Of a stretch of 64,000 bases of DNA, positions 33,570-43,442 are shown piece after piece; the stretch's first letter is position 1, and every line of letters starts with the position of its first letter. This stretch comes from Metellina segmentata (lineage: Eukaryota > Arthropoda > Arachnida > Araneae > Tetragnathidae). The notes under the pieces were generated by a model, which did not search any database, was not told the origin of the DNA, and saw only the letters and a list, made by a program, of their open reading frames with translations. The position numbers were made by a program, and so were the translations under genes. The stretch covers positions 97,326,396 through 97,390,395 of the forward strand of contig OX375879.1 of the NCBI GenBank assembly GCA_947359465.1. Direction: 5' to 3'.

Positions 33570-34170
33570 CGTTTGATGTGATGATGATGGTGTCTGGGGT
33601 TTAAGGCGTTAGTGGCTGGTTGATAGTATTGGTGGAAGTAAAGGAAAATACGGGTGGTGTTGAAATTGAAACCGTGTAGTTGCAGATGCTCCGTAGTCAA
33701 TGTATAACTTAAATGGGGACATTAATAGAGGAACAGTGACGGTGGTGATAATGGTTTTTGGCATTAGTCATTGGTAGACAGGAGATAGTGGTTGAAATAG
33801 TGAAAAATCGGGTGTTTGTTGGAATTAAGACGTCCAGTTACAGATGCTTGGTAGTCAATGTATAACTTAAAGGTGGACGCTAGTGATGGAAGAACAGTGA
33901 TGGTGATGGTAATGGCTTAGGGCATTTGGGAAGTTGGACTGAAGAGAATACTGTTGGTAACAATAGTGAAAAATACGGATGCTTGTGGAAATTAAGAACA
34001 TTCTGCCAGAGATGCTTTGTAGCCAATCTATAGTTTTATGTCAGAACGCTAGTGGAGGAACAATGACGTTGCTCGAGAAATGGTTTATGGCATTAGTGAT
34101 GGTGGACTGGAGAGAATAATATGGGTAGCAACAATGAAATATAAGGGTGTTTGTTGGAGTTATGTTAATG
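33570..34170. repeat. ~165-bp degenerate tandem array
   Basis: CAGATGCT(T/C)(G/C)GTAGTCAATGTATAACTTAA recurs at about 33682 and 33850 and, decayed, at 34010. Units share GGAGGAACA(G/A)TGACG and GAAATAGTGAAAAAT segments. Confidence 0.75.
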
Positions 34171-34550
34171 AGTTTTTAACATCACATTGGACCCTAAAAG
34201 TATGTGCGCATTTGAAGACCGATGATACGTGTTTCGGAATGTTCTAAGGAAACTTTTAATTTAAGGATTGCGTAAAAACTGTTTAGTGTAAATATAAAAC
34301 TGATTAATGTGTTCCTTAATAAACCATTTTTAGGTCTTGTAGTAGATTTCTATTAGCCTTAATATATAGAATGATTAAAATGGGGTGTTTATCAATTCAA
34401 AAGTGATCTAGTAGCATTTATTAAATTTTGAAATAATTAATTGCAATTTAAAGATTGGGGATTGTTATAAAATATATAGAGCTAGTGGGAAATATCGTTG
34501 ATGCTATTTTATCTGAACCATTGTCCATTTATAAGATGTGAAGTACGCAT
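34171..34550. other. Unassigned AT-rich DNA downstream of Lim1
   Basis: Nothing recognised. Confidence 0.45.
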
Positions 34551-34818
34551 ACAGTTTATTGTGCTACATTAATCCACCAAGCGGCACGCCCGAGTATATT
34601 TCTGTGAGGAGAGCAGCAGACACGAAATATTTCGTGGAGAGAGATGTCTGGGTCCGAATATTTCGGGTCTGTCTTATGCTGTGCGGGAGTTATTCTGTCT
34701 GAATTTTCCGAGCTGTGTTCAGGCATGCCACTTGGAGGGATCTCACAACCTTCAAGTATTCTCACTGTCAAAATATTCAGCCTCATGCTTTATGGCGTGC
34801 CATGTTTAAAGCAAAAAA

Positions 34819-34824
34819 TTTATT
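34819..34824 (-). other. Candidate Lim1 polyadenylation signal
   Basis: AATAAA on the minus strand (TTTATT here), about 410 bp downstream of the Lim1 stop codon. A second TTTATT is at 34554-34559. The 3' UTR would therefore be about 0.4-0.7 kb; this rests on motif position only. Confidence 0.4.
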
Positions 34825-35230
34825 TTAACATATAGCGAAACAGATTTTGCCAAATGCGTTTAGAAACTAATCAAATGTTACGTCTTTAGATGACTTTTTT
34901 AATCATAAATTTACCAGTCCTTGTATATTGCTCTTCGGAGAATGCAATGTCTGTACGCTTTGCTTCTTTTGTAGGGAATGGCTCGATTTCTACCACGAAG
35001 CCGATCGAAGACAGGAATGCCAGAGCTTTTGCAACTCACACCAGTGCCAGTCTTCAATTCCTCAAAGACTAAAGGAAACCGTGCGCTTCGAGATCTCCCC
35101 ATCTGCCTGCTACAACAGCCATAGTCCAGTTCGTGTCCGGAAGCAAGTCCGACCGGTCAGGAGTCCTGGTCAATGTGACGCGTCCTCACTCGGAGGAAAT
35201 CGACACAGGGGGCGCCAGGTAGGCGTGACG

Positions 35231-35418
35231 TCACCAGACGGGCGTCTCGGACATCGGGTGACCGCTCAGGTTTCCGGGAAATCCGGCCGAGGAGGAGCGA
35301 GGCGGGCCGTACGCGTCCGAGGCCAGACTGAGGACGCTGTCCGGGCTGGACCTCTGCGACATCAGGTGGTCACCGTGAGAGGTTAGGTAGGGGGCGTCAG
35401 CGCCCAGGTTCACAGGAC
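35231..35418 (-). CDS. Lim1: Lim1 (Lhx1/5-type) LIM-homeodomain gene, last coding exon
   Basis: This exon encodes the C-terminal 61 residues of a LIM-homeodomain transcription factor, which acts in the nucleus in neural and head patterning. The minus strand has an acceptor CTTCTCTCCGTACAG, then two bases completing a codon split from the 45944-46117 exon. Then comes PVNLGADAPYLTSHGDHLMS, a Ser/Pro-rich stretch with SSPDSVLSLASDAYGPP, and SETPVW before TGA at 35231-35233. The Ser/Pro-rich composition and terminal hydrophobic-Val-Trp match vertebrate Lhx1/Lhx5, which also end in a VW dipeptide. GC-rich coding sequence stands out sharply from its surroundings. LIM domains and homeodomain are not in this exon, so the subfamily call is inference; other LIM-homeodomain classes are less likely. 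Confidence 0.75.
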
Positions 35419-35464
35419 CTGTACGGAGAGAAGAAGAATCCATCAGTTCACTTATTTCTATTGA

Positions 35465-35580
35465 ATAAAACCACCAAGTGGTTTCGACGAGATATCTCGT
35501 CAATAACCATCTGATCGATTTCGTCGTTGACGAGATATTTCTCCAACAAATATCTGACCAATTTTGCTAACCTGAACTTT
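35465..35580 (+). mobile_element. MITE-1 fragment in the Lim1 last intron
   Basis: AAAACCACCAAGTGGTTTCG then a perfect GACGAGATATCTCGTC at 35486-35501 and GTTGACGAGATATTTCTCCA. It starts about 47 bp upstream (minus sense) of the Lim1 last exon. Confidence 0.75.
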
Positions 35581-35597
35581 ATAGATTTTTTTAGTAT

Positions 35598-35762
35598 TTA
35601 ACCTATAGAGAGAGACTACGGTCGGTACAACAGTTGTACCATAATCGTGCCAAGAAAGAATTTAGACAACGGCCAGTGCATCAATTGTACCTTGAAAAGT
35701 GTAAGAATCGAGCCAAGAAAGAACCACATTTACTATATCTATAGCTGTAGTCAAAAGGTTAA
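35598..35762 (+). mobile_element. MITE-2, TTAA-flanked, 165 bp
   Basis: Begins TTAACCTATAGAGAGAGACT and ends GTAGTCAAAAGGTTAA (TTAA 35598-35601 and 35759-35762). Internal units GGTCGGTACAACAGTTGTAC and CGTGCCAAGAAAGAATTTAG occur twice in diverged form. Terminal TTAACC resembles MITE-1, but the interior is different. Confidence 0.7.
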
Positions 35763-35780
35763 CCTTTTGACTACGGCTAT
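35741..35780. repeat. Palindrome centred on TTAA
   Basis: GTAGTCAAAAGG-TTAA-CCTTTTGACTAC with near-perfect pairing for a further 5 bases each side. It is formed where the right end of MITE-2 meets what looks like the left end of a second, truncated MITE-2. Confidence 0.85.
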
Positions 35781-35799
35781 CTATATATATAATTCTCTT

Positions 35800-36011
35800 A
35801 CGTGGCATGCAAAAAAGACGTTATTTGTAATCGCGTTTTGGCAACACTGTACGATTGTTTGTTTATCGAGAAGTCTCGCGCATCGATTGAATTTATAGCG
35901 TTATCGGGTGAAATTTTATTGAAAAAAAAAAAAATTTTAATGAGCTGTTGCAGTTAGTTTATAATAGAAATCAAAGAAAGCGTAGGATCTTTTCAAGGCC
36001 ATTTAAAAAAC
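35800..36011. other. Unassigned AT-rich DNA
   Basis: No histone or other coding frame seen before the stem-loop at 36012. Confidence 0.45.
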
Positions 36012-36027
36012 GGTCCTTTTCAGGGCC
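36012..36027 (+). promoter_or_regulatory. Histone-type mRNA 3' stem-loop
   Basis: GGTCCTTTTCAGGGCC: a 6-bp stem (one G-U wobble) with loop TTTC, preceded by AAAAAAC and followed by AACAA. This matches the metazoan replication-dependent histone 3' stem-loop. An imperfect version (GGATCTTTTCAAGGCC) lies just upstream at 35985-36000. No histone ORF is adjacent, so it may be a relic carried by a repeat. Confidence 0.6.
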
Positions 36028-36317
36028 AACAATTATAGTTCAACAAGACGCTTGCACTTCGGCAACAAACTCAATGAAAAAGTGTGGGTCGTTTGAGTGC
36101 TGAGAAAATGTACACACAAACAACATGCTGGGTATTCAATTTCCAAAGCAACGCTCACATTTCGAGTCAAAATTTGCACAAAGTTTTCATTTGAATTCTG
36201 AGTTTAGAGATACTGTATATATTTTTTCTGTAATACAGCAAATTTAGATTTCAAAAACATTTTTTTTGGTAACATATTTTGTAAACAATCCCTTCTGCTA
36301 GGACACATGTCTTCATT

Positions 36318-36421
36318 GAGGCGAGCAAAGCGAGCATAGGTTCGCGCAGCGAACCAATGAGGATTGCGAAGCAATCCTCCGGGGGTTGGCGAGCGTTAGC
36401 GAGCAGGGGGCAGGCCCCCTA
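36318..36421. repeat. Chain of short GC-rich hairpins and direct repeats
   Basis: In an AT-rich setting, about 100 GC-rich bases hold: direct repeat GCGAGC-AAA-GCGAGC; perfect hairpin GGTTCGC-GCA-GCGAACC (36339-36355); perfect hairpin AGGATTGC-GAA-GCAATCCT (36360-36378); repeat GGCGAGCG-TTA-GCGAGC; hairpin GGGGGC-AG-GCCCCC (36406-36419), then CTAG. Function unknown. Confidence 0.85.
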
Positions 36422-36449
36422 GTAGAATATAGTACATTGAGCAATCCTT

Positions 36450-36648
36450 TCTTGGCGTGATTCTTATATCTTTTAAGGTACAACTTCTGAAACGGCCGTA
36501 ATTTAACTTACCATGATCGTGCCAAGAGAGATCATGGCACGATTCTTATAATTTTCAAGGTACAACTGCTATATATTGGCCATCGTCTAAATTCTTTCTT
36601 GGCGCGATCACGGTACAACTGCTGTACCGGCCGTGGTCTAAAGGTTAA
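36450..36648 (-). mobile_element. MITE-2 copies
   Basis: Repeated units TTTCTTGGCGTGATTCTTAT, AAGGTACAACTTCTGAAACG, then TGTACCGGCCGTGGTCTAAA ending at TTAA 36645-36648. Two or three diverged units are in tandem. Confidence 0.65.
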
Positions 36649-36735
36649 TACCCATGTTTAATTTACTTATGAATGAGTGGGTATAATAAGATTTAGTCCA
36701 ATTTATAGATTTAGGTACAGTGACGATTTTAATTT

Positions 36736-36911
36736 TTAACCTTCCAAGTGATTTTGAGGAGACATTTCGTCCACCAAATCTAACCAATTTTGTTAATAAC
36801 GAAAAATCTCGTTATCATGCGATTGCCGATTTTTTATGGCGACAAGATCGAGATTTAGTCAGCTTTTCTAAGGCCGAAATACCTCGCCCAGACTATTGCT
36901 AGGAGGGTTAA
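36736..36911 (+). mobile_element. MITE-1 copy with both TTAA ends
   Basis: 176 bp from TTAACCTTCCAAGTGATTTT to CTAGGAGGGTTAA (TTAA 36908-36911). Palindromes are decayed. The ~85 bp before it match 30670-30770, which also precedes a MITE-1. Confidence 0.8.
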
Positions 36912-37684
36912 TGTAATATTTATAAAGTGCAATACACGAAGGAAACTCAAATCTGCAGATTCCCTTGTTTCTAGAAAAACACGTCTTAACTTTTCTACGC
37001 TGTCTGGGTTGAATCGACCCACTTTTGTAACATGATATCTCACTCAGATTACAACCCAGACCTTTTAAGGAAATTCTCAAAGACGCATATATTTTTTTGA
37101 TTCAGGTCTTTTTAGGAGTTGTGAATACTACTCTTAGTATCCTACATGAAAAGCGACGAATCGATCTCGGAGTAGAGATCTATTATTTTTTAATGTGAAT
37201 GGAATATTGAAAGCTGTTGGTTGAGTAAAGGTAATTCATAGGTTTATTCAAATAATTAAAATTGGTCCTTAAATTGGCGTCTTTATTTCATTTTTTTCAA
37301 ATTTAAGAAAAATTAGGTTTGGGATTTTAGTATTTACTTGAGTTACTAAAAAAAGAAACCAGCCATAGAAAGTGGGAGGGTTATGATATGTTTGATTTAA
37401 ATTAAAGAACTGCATAAAATTGCTAAAACTGCATGGACGAACTCGTCGCTCTGATTGAAACCTTCTGCTATAGGATTACAGAGCGCAATGAGAAATCTGG
37501 AATTATAACACTCTCATCACTATTTGATAAGCTTATTTCCTCTATCTGATCAGCTCAGAAAAAAATATGAACGAGTACAAAAAAACGTTTAGAATTTAAA
37601 AATTCCAAATCTCCGTCTAACAATGAAATGTGATGTTCAAGATCTAATTGTGGTAACATTTAGTAACATTCGATCTGCTAGTTG
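36912..37684. other. Unassigned AT-rich Lim1 intron DNA
   Basis: Nothing recognised. Confidence 0.5.
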
Positions 37685-37805
37685 TTATGCGCCATCTGAT
37701 TGTGGTTTAAAATTGCGAGGTGTTGTACTAGGACACTTTACATTCAGGACTGATCCCGGACGGTGCTAATAGCCCGTTGTGTTGCTCCAGAGGAACGTAA
37801 ACTCA
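37685..37805 (+). mobile_element. SINE body fragment
   Basis: TGCGCCATCTGATTGTGGTT, GCGAGGTGTTGTACTAGGAC, CTGATCCCGGACGGTGCTAA and TAGCCCGTTGTGTTGCTCCA match the plus-strand SINE body. Confidence 0.75.
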
Positions 37806-40565
37806 ACTACTTTTGCATTTTTGTCTATGTAATCAAATGTGTGCAGTGTTCAATTCCAATCATTCCTTGTTGATAATGAAATTTCGAAAACACAACTAGA
37901 AATAGCAATACTTTTTTTTCATTTTGTCCATTGCTGATAACGATAAAAGCTCAAAAATTAATAAATAGTGAAATTAAATTAGTAGTTGAAGACACGTATT
38001 ATTTTAATATATTTAATTGTGTTACAAATCGTATTTTATTGCTTCTTTGTTTTAAATATTTCTTTTAAAGACTTCACACACACACACACACAACCATTGG
38101 AAAAATCTAGAATATCTTCGTATCAATACAATTTCAATCAATAAAATACAATCAATCAATACAAAGATAACTTTTTAATGCGATCAAATAAAAATTTTCA
38201 AGAGAAATAGGTTATCTAGAATTGAAAAATATTGTCCAAAGTATTAAAATTCAATCGGCTTAACTAGAACGTTTCTAGGAACATGATTCATTTCAACAAC
38301 ATGATAATTTTAGAACGATTGGATAGATCATAGCAAATATTTTTCATACATTACAAATTTAAACTGCTTCCTACATTAAGACAAACATACGCTTGTTTAA
38401 AACTTTCGAAAATTTTAATAACTCCTTTCAAATGTTCTTTGAAGCACATCTGTGTTGCCAAATTCCAGGAAGTTCTTTGCGAACCGATGGAGTGGAATAT
38501 ATAAAAAAAATCCCGCATATATGTCAGATCCATGCTGATATTTTTTTGCATTCTGCACAATTCCATCTTTTTTCGAATACTAATTATCTAATTTTAGTGA
38601 GATGTCTTCGAGAAATCTCAACTTCTTGCAGAAATTATAAAAAGCAATAAAAAGCAAAAGCAAACCTGACAAACTCATTTTAAAATTCCGAGTATATACC
38701 CACCTGCTTAATATACTTAATGATTCCGAGAAAAATTAAAACATCACGCTGAATTATCAAAAAGTTCATCGTCGAGTCCCCTCTCTCTTGTGTTCTGACT
38801 TATCAAAAAACTTTTGATGCTAATAAGAATCCTTTTGAAGTACATATTAAAGAGATTCCCCTTTTTTATTTTTAAATTAAAAGATACTTTACGAAACATC
38901 TCAAGTGACGAAACTAAGACTTTGCTTCTCCGTCCTTTATTATTTTTTAAGGGAAAAGGAAGAAAATTTTCAAATTTATTCCTCTCTTTTTTTTAAAAAA
39001 GAAACTGAGCACCAGTTTCGAATCGAGGATAGAAAGAAATTCAATAATTCTTCATGCGTGCCAAAGACTGGGAAAGGAAAACGGCACAAAAAAATAAATT
39101 CTAGATGAAGAACATTTATTCTCTCTCATTGGAATGAGCTACATTTTTTCCTCCTCATCTTATCGCAGGAAATATTTTCGGAGATGAATATTCGGTATAT
39201 TACCGGAGCACTCGCAGCTTCTCGAAAAATGGCGGCGCTCACAAGAATTATTCCGTGTCTCACTTCACTTCACTTACACGAGAAGATTAGTTCTCGGTCT
39301 GTTTAATTAGAAGACGGCTGGGCGCGAAAAAAGAAAGCAAACGATACCTGCGGATATTCAGATACGGTTTGTTTTCGTTATTTAAGAGTAATGACGAAAT
39401 ATTACTAGTAAAAAATACCCCCAGAGCGGCAAAAAACCATCCTAAAACAATAGTCATATTCGAGTTTTTTCCCTCTTCGCCTTCTGTTCCGGAATTGGGG
39501 GTGATACAATATTGAAAATCAAGGCGGCGGGGAATTTTTCGATAATTACAGATCGATCAAGAGGCGTAAAAAACTGGGTGTCATTTGCACATTGATCAGA
39601 AAGGGAAAAGGTATAGATTTATAAAAAATAATATTAAAAAATCCCTACGCGAGGCTTCTTATTGGCTCATTTCTTGGATGGTCCTTTCCTCTATGTATTG
39701 AGCGATTTTTCGATATCGGGGATCGCCAGATGAAAGATATTTTGAGTTTAATTAAACTTGGTGACAAATTAGAGACTTTGCATGAAAAGGACGGAGTAGG
39801 AACATTTTTTCGCTCTCAACTTATTTCTCTATTTTTTTTTTGCCGATCTTTTTTTTTGTTAGCCAAGTGAATAGAGGTTCAGTTTCACTCGCAATATTTA
39901 TTTTTTGGCTATTCTCTTTTGGCAATTCTGTTCCCAAATTGGTTCTGACATAAGGGGGAGGAAACAAAAACTATTCTTTTTATTCACTGTTTTTTTATAC
40001 TCACTTCAGAAAGAAAGTGGAGTAGCGTTTTGTCATTATTGGGTGGTAGAAGCTTCAAAGGTATCCTAAAAAATGTTTCATTTACTTAAATACAAATAAT
40101 ATTTTCTTTGCGTTTGGTCACTCCTCGCTCGTTTTATTCCAGTTTAAAGCTGTTTAGTCATTGGATTGTTTGACTATATTTACATTACACACAGAGAAAA
40201 TAATTGAGCTTTGAAGCGTTCAACCCAATACCGGTCTGCGTTACGTATCACTAATTTTATAGGAGCACATAAAACGCTCAGTATTATTTCTGATGTCAAT
40301 GTTACGTGGGTAACACAGAGAGCCTATTACATTCACCACTTAACACATTTGATTGACTACACATGGAAAAAGCTTTCCCCTAGCCCTTTCTTCCTTAGTC
40401 ACAAAATCTATCTAAATCTTCTCAGGGGTTCACACGTATATATCCGTTCTGCAACCTAGTTTCAAATCGAACAAATAGAATTTACAAATAGAATCTTTCC
40501 CAAGATTCTCTCAACCAATCTATGGGGATATTTAGAAGGAGGAACCACTAAATATCCCTATTGAA
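37806..40565. other. Repeat-poor Lim1 intron segment
   Basis: No transposon or array recognised over about 2.7 kb, apart from an (AC)n at 38070-38092 and a small hairpin GGGATATTTAG...CTAAATATCCC (40527-40558). Local GC-richer blocks near 39180-39420 might be regulatory; nothing in the sequence proves it. Confidence 0.4.
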
Positions 40566-40664
40566 CCCCTACCCTACAGTAACGGACCGACACCAGCGGA
40601 TTTGCTTAAAATCCGACTACTTGTTTGGGGTGTTTATCGTGGCATGGCCTGGGAACTTTGTATA

Positions 40665-42167
40665 CAGGGTGGTCCCGAATTCATGGTACAAACTTTAATG
40701 GTAGGTACAGGACATTGTAACAATGATTTATTGTATAGGAATGTATAGTTGCAAGTGACGCGGTGAGGCGAAAACAGGGGAAATAACGGCCGAAAGGAAA
40801 AACAAAGATTTTATTGAAAGCGTTGTTGACAAGTGTCATGTTTACAGTAATTGTTCAAAATTGCGTCCACCAGTATCGATACATGCTTGACAGCGTCGGT
40901 GGAGCGATTGGCGTACACGTTCAAAGATGCCTGGTATTTCACGCACACCTGCAGCAGCTACAGATAAGCGAGCGACGAGATCCTCATCTGAGTCAACTGG
41001 AGTCTCATAAACAAGATGCTTTAGATGTCCCCATAAAAAGTAATCGAGGCTCGATAAATCGGGAGATCGGGGTGGCCAAGGGACTGGTCCACCACGCCCA
41101 ATCCATCGAGTACCAAACGTGGCATTCAGGTAATTCCGTACATCAATGCTGAAGTGTGCTGGCGCCCCATCGTGCTGAAACCACATGCGGTTACGAATGG
41201 CGATCGGAACATCATGCAGCAGTTGTGGTAACACTTCTTTCAGAAAAATAAGATAGCTTCCGCCAGTGAGCCGCGTGGGTAGTAAGTATGGGCCAATCAA
41301 AAAGTCGTTCACAATACCAGCCCACACATTAATACTGAAACGTTGTTGAAACGCATGTCGACGCGTTGCATGTGGATTATCGGTTGCCCACACATGGGAA
41401 TTGTGCGCATTAAAGACACCCTCGCGTGAAAATGTCGCTTCATCTGTAAATAGCACATAATCTACGAAATCCGGCTGCAACGCACATTGCTGCATCACCC
41501 ACAGGCAGAAGTTCACGCGGCGAGGATAATCTGCCGGATTCAATGCTTGTACTTTCTGAAAATGGAAGGGGTGTAAGCGATTTTCGTTTAACACTCTGCA
41601 TACAGTCTGATGACTCACACCTACGTCACGCGCAACAGTTCTTGTGCTTGACTCGGGTCTATCAGCCACAATGTTCAAGATGCTTTCTTCCAGCCTTGGA
41701 GTGCGTACAGCTCTTACTCGACCAGCGCCATGTCTGTTGACGTCGAACGCACCTGTTTCACAAAGTTGACGATGTAACCGTTGAAAAATTCTATGATCCG
41801 GCATTCGTCGATCAGGATACTCCGCGCGATACATTCGTAACGCAGCTCTGCCGTTACCATTTGCACGGCCGTACATGTAATGCATGTCTGCTTTTTCTGC
41901 ATACGTAAAGTCACCCATCGTCTACGGCAGCACAATTGTGAATGGCGCTTTTCCCTACTGCGATGCATCATGTTCAACAGCGGCTAGACATCTACTGCCC
42001 TCTACCGGCAATGATACCAACCGATCACTCCATTTCTCTTTCCTTTTATTTCCCCTGTTTATGCCTCACCGCGTCACTTGCGACTATACATTCCTATACA
42101 ATAAATCATTGTTACAATGTCCTGTACCTACCATTAAAGTTTGTACCATGAATTCGGGACCACCCTG
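40665..42167 (-). mobile_element. Complete DD41D Tc1/mariner transposon
   Basis: 1503 bp with TIRs of about 122 bp (40665-40786 and 42046-42167) differing at about 3 positions, outer ends CAGGGTGGTCCCGAATTCAT. TA flanks at 40663-40664 and 42168-42169. Joining the flanks restores family-1 Tc1 sequence (CTTTG-TATA-TTGTTC against CTTTGCATGTTG in sister copies), confirming a TA target. It contains one uninterrupted transposase frame. Confidence 0.95.
40842..41918 (-). CDS. DD41D Tc1/mariner transposase, intact
   Basis: A 358-codon uninterrupted frame, the length expected of a full transposase, that would catalyse cut-and-paste transposition in the nucleus. The N-terminus GDFTYAEKADMHYMYG begins a helix-turn-helix DNA-binding region of the DUF4817 type (to about residue 55). 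A second HTH-like region follows (ARDVGVSHQTVCRVLNE, about 98-114). The catalytic core has Asp in LFTDEATFS (about 158), Asp in FQHDGAPAHFS and Asp in SSLDYFLWG, with 41 residues between the last two (DD41D). No stops or frameshifts. The start is the first Met after the TIR; minus-strand promoter not identified. Near-identical TIRs suggest recent activity. Confidence 0.92.
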   Translation of the reverse strand: MGDFTYAEKADMHYMYGRANGNGRAALRMYRAEYPDRRMPDHRIFQRLHRQLCETGAFDVNRHGAGRVRAVRTPRLEESILNIVADRPESSTRTVARDVGVSHQTVCRVLNENRLHPFHFQKVQALNPADYPRRVNFCLWVMQQCALQPDFVDYVLFTDEATFSREGVFNAHNSHVWATDNPHATRRHAFQQRFSINVWAGIVNDFLIGPYLLPTRLTGGSYLIFLKEVLPQLLHDVPIAIRNRMWFQHDGAPAHFSIDVRNYLNATFGTRWIGRGGPVPWPPRSPDLSSLDYFLWGHLKHLVYETPVDSDEDLVARLSVAAAGVREIPGIFERVRQSLHRRCQACIDTGGRNFEQLL

Positions 42168-42413
42168 TATTGTTCTTCGTCAATTAAACGCCGACGCCTA
42201 AATGGAAATTTTGGATAGTCAGGTTCTTTCTACGCTCTGACAATTTTATGGAATGGACGAATGTTACTTCCAGGACGACAACGCTACATCTCATATTACA
42301 GCTTCTGTCAAGCAGTGGTATCTTGATATGGATCTGAAACGTCTTCCTGCTGGGAGTCCCGCCCTAAACCCCATAGAATATTTGCGGGACGAGTTAGAGC
42401 GACGCTTACGGAC

Positions 42414-43442
42414 TAGGGATGCGTACAATACATCGATGTTTTTTATAAAACATCGATGTATTGGAGTCGATGTTTTTGTAACATCGATGTTTTTGCGTTG
42501 TCGATGTTTTTGCGTTGTCGTTGTTTTATTTTTAAATGAAAAAGTATTGTTATAAAATTGTTTAAAATAGCCAAGTAGCATAATCAGCAAATTGAACATA
42601 CTTTTAGGCCAAAGTGGCCAAGGGTGAAAGTTCTGAAAAGTAGGAATGCGACATCGATGTCGATGTTTTCAAAACATTGATGTTTTATAAAAAAACATCG
42701 ATGTATTGGAGCTGATGTCGCATCACTAATTGCTAAAATAATTTTAAGAAATGGGGAAAAAAGTTTAAATACACTGAATTTTAAAAACATTGATGTTTTA
42801 TAAAAAAAACATCGATGTATTGGAGCTGATGTCGCATCACTAATTGCTAAAATAATTTTAAGAAATGGGGAAAAAAGTTTAAACACACTGAATTTTAAAA
42901 ACATTGATGTTTTATAAAAAAAACATCGATGTATTGGAGCTGATGTCGCATCACTAATTGCTAAAATAATTTTAAGAAATGGGGAAAAAAGTATAAATAC
43001 ACTGAATTTTAAAAACATTGATGTTTTATAAAAAAAACATCGATGTATTGGAGCTGATGTCGCATCACTAATTGCTAAAATAATTTTAAGAAATGGGGGA
43101 AAAAGTTTAAATACACTGAATTTTAAAAACATTGATGTTTTATAAAAAAAACATCGATGTATTGGAGCTGATGTCGCATCACTAATTGCTAAAATAGTTT
43201 TAAGAAATGGGGAAAAAAGTTTAAACACACTGAATTTTAAAAACATTGATGTTTTATAAAAAAAACATCGATGTATTGGAGCTGATGTCGCATCACTAAT
43301 TGCTAAAATAATTTTAAGAAATGGGGGAAAAAGTTTAAATACACTGAATTTTAAAAACATTGATGTTTTTGGGGCGATGTATTATCAACATCGATGTTTT
43401 AATTTTGAACATCGATGTTTTGCAGTCGATGTCGTATCCCTA
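42414..43442. mobile_element. hAT-like non-autonomous element with ATCGAT satellite
   Basis: 1029 bp with inverted ends TAGGGATGCGTAC / GTCGTATCCCTA, flanked by TTACGGAC (42406-42413) and TTACTGGC (43443-43450), a decayed 8-bp target duplication as in hAT elements. Removing it rejoins family-1 Tc1 sequence. The interior holds ACATCGATGT palindromes and a 114-bp tandem array. No transposase. Confidence 0.8.
42660..43370. repeat. 114-bp tandem array inside the hAT-like element
   Basis: About six units of 114 bp (ACATTGATG at 42787, 42901, 43015 and onward), each with ACATTGATGTTTTATAAAAA and ACATCGATGTATTGGAGC, able to fold as ATCGAT stem-loops. 114 is divisible by 3, creating a minus-strand 258-codon frame of a 38-residue repeat that I regard as an artefact. 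Confidence 0.95.

Noticed and set aside
32969..33700. A 243-codon minus-strand open frame downstream of Lim1
   Set aside because: No recognised domain. It crosses a TA microsatellite and part of the ~165-bp array, and composition changes along it. Chance in a GC-richer stretch is the simpler reading; transcript evidence would change this.
42584..43360. A 258-codon minus-strand open frame with a 38-residue repeat
   Set aside because: It is a by-product of the 114-bp array (114 = 3 x 38): any open unit stays open through the array. The residues are low-complexity and the array belongs to a non-autonomous element.
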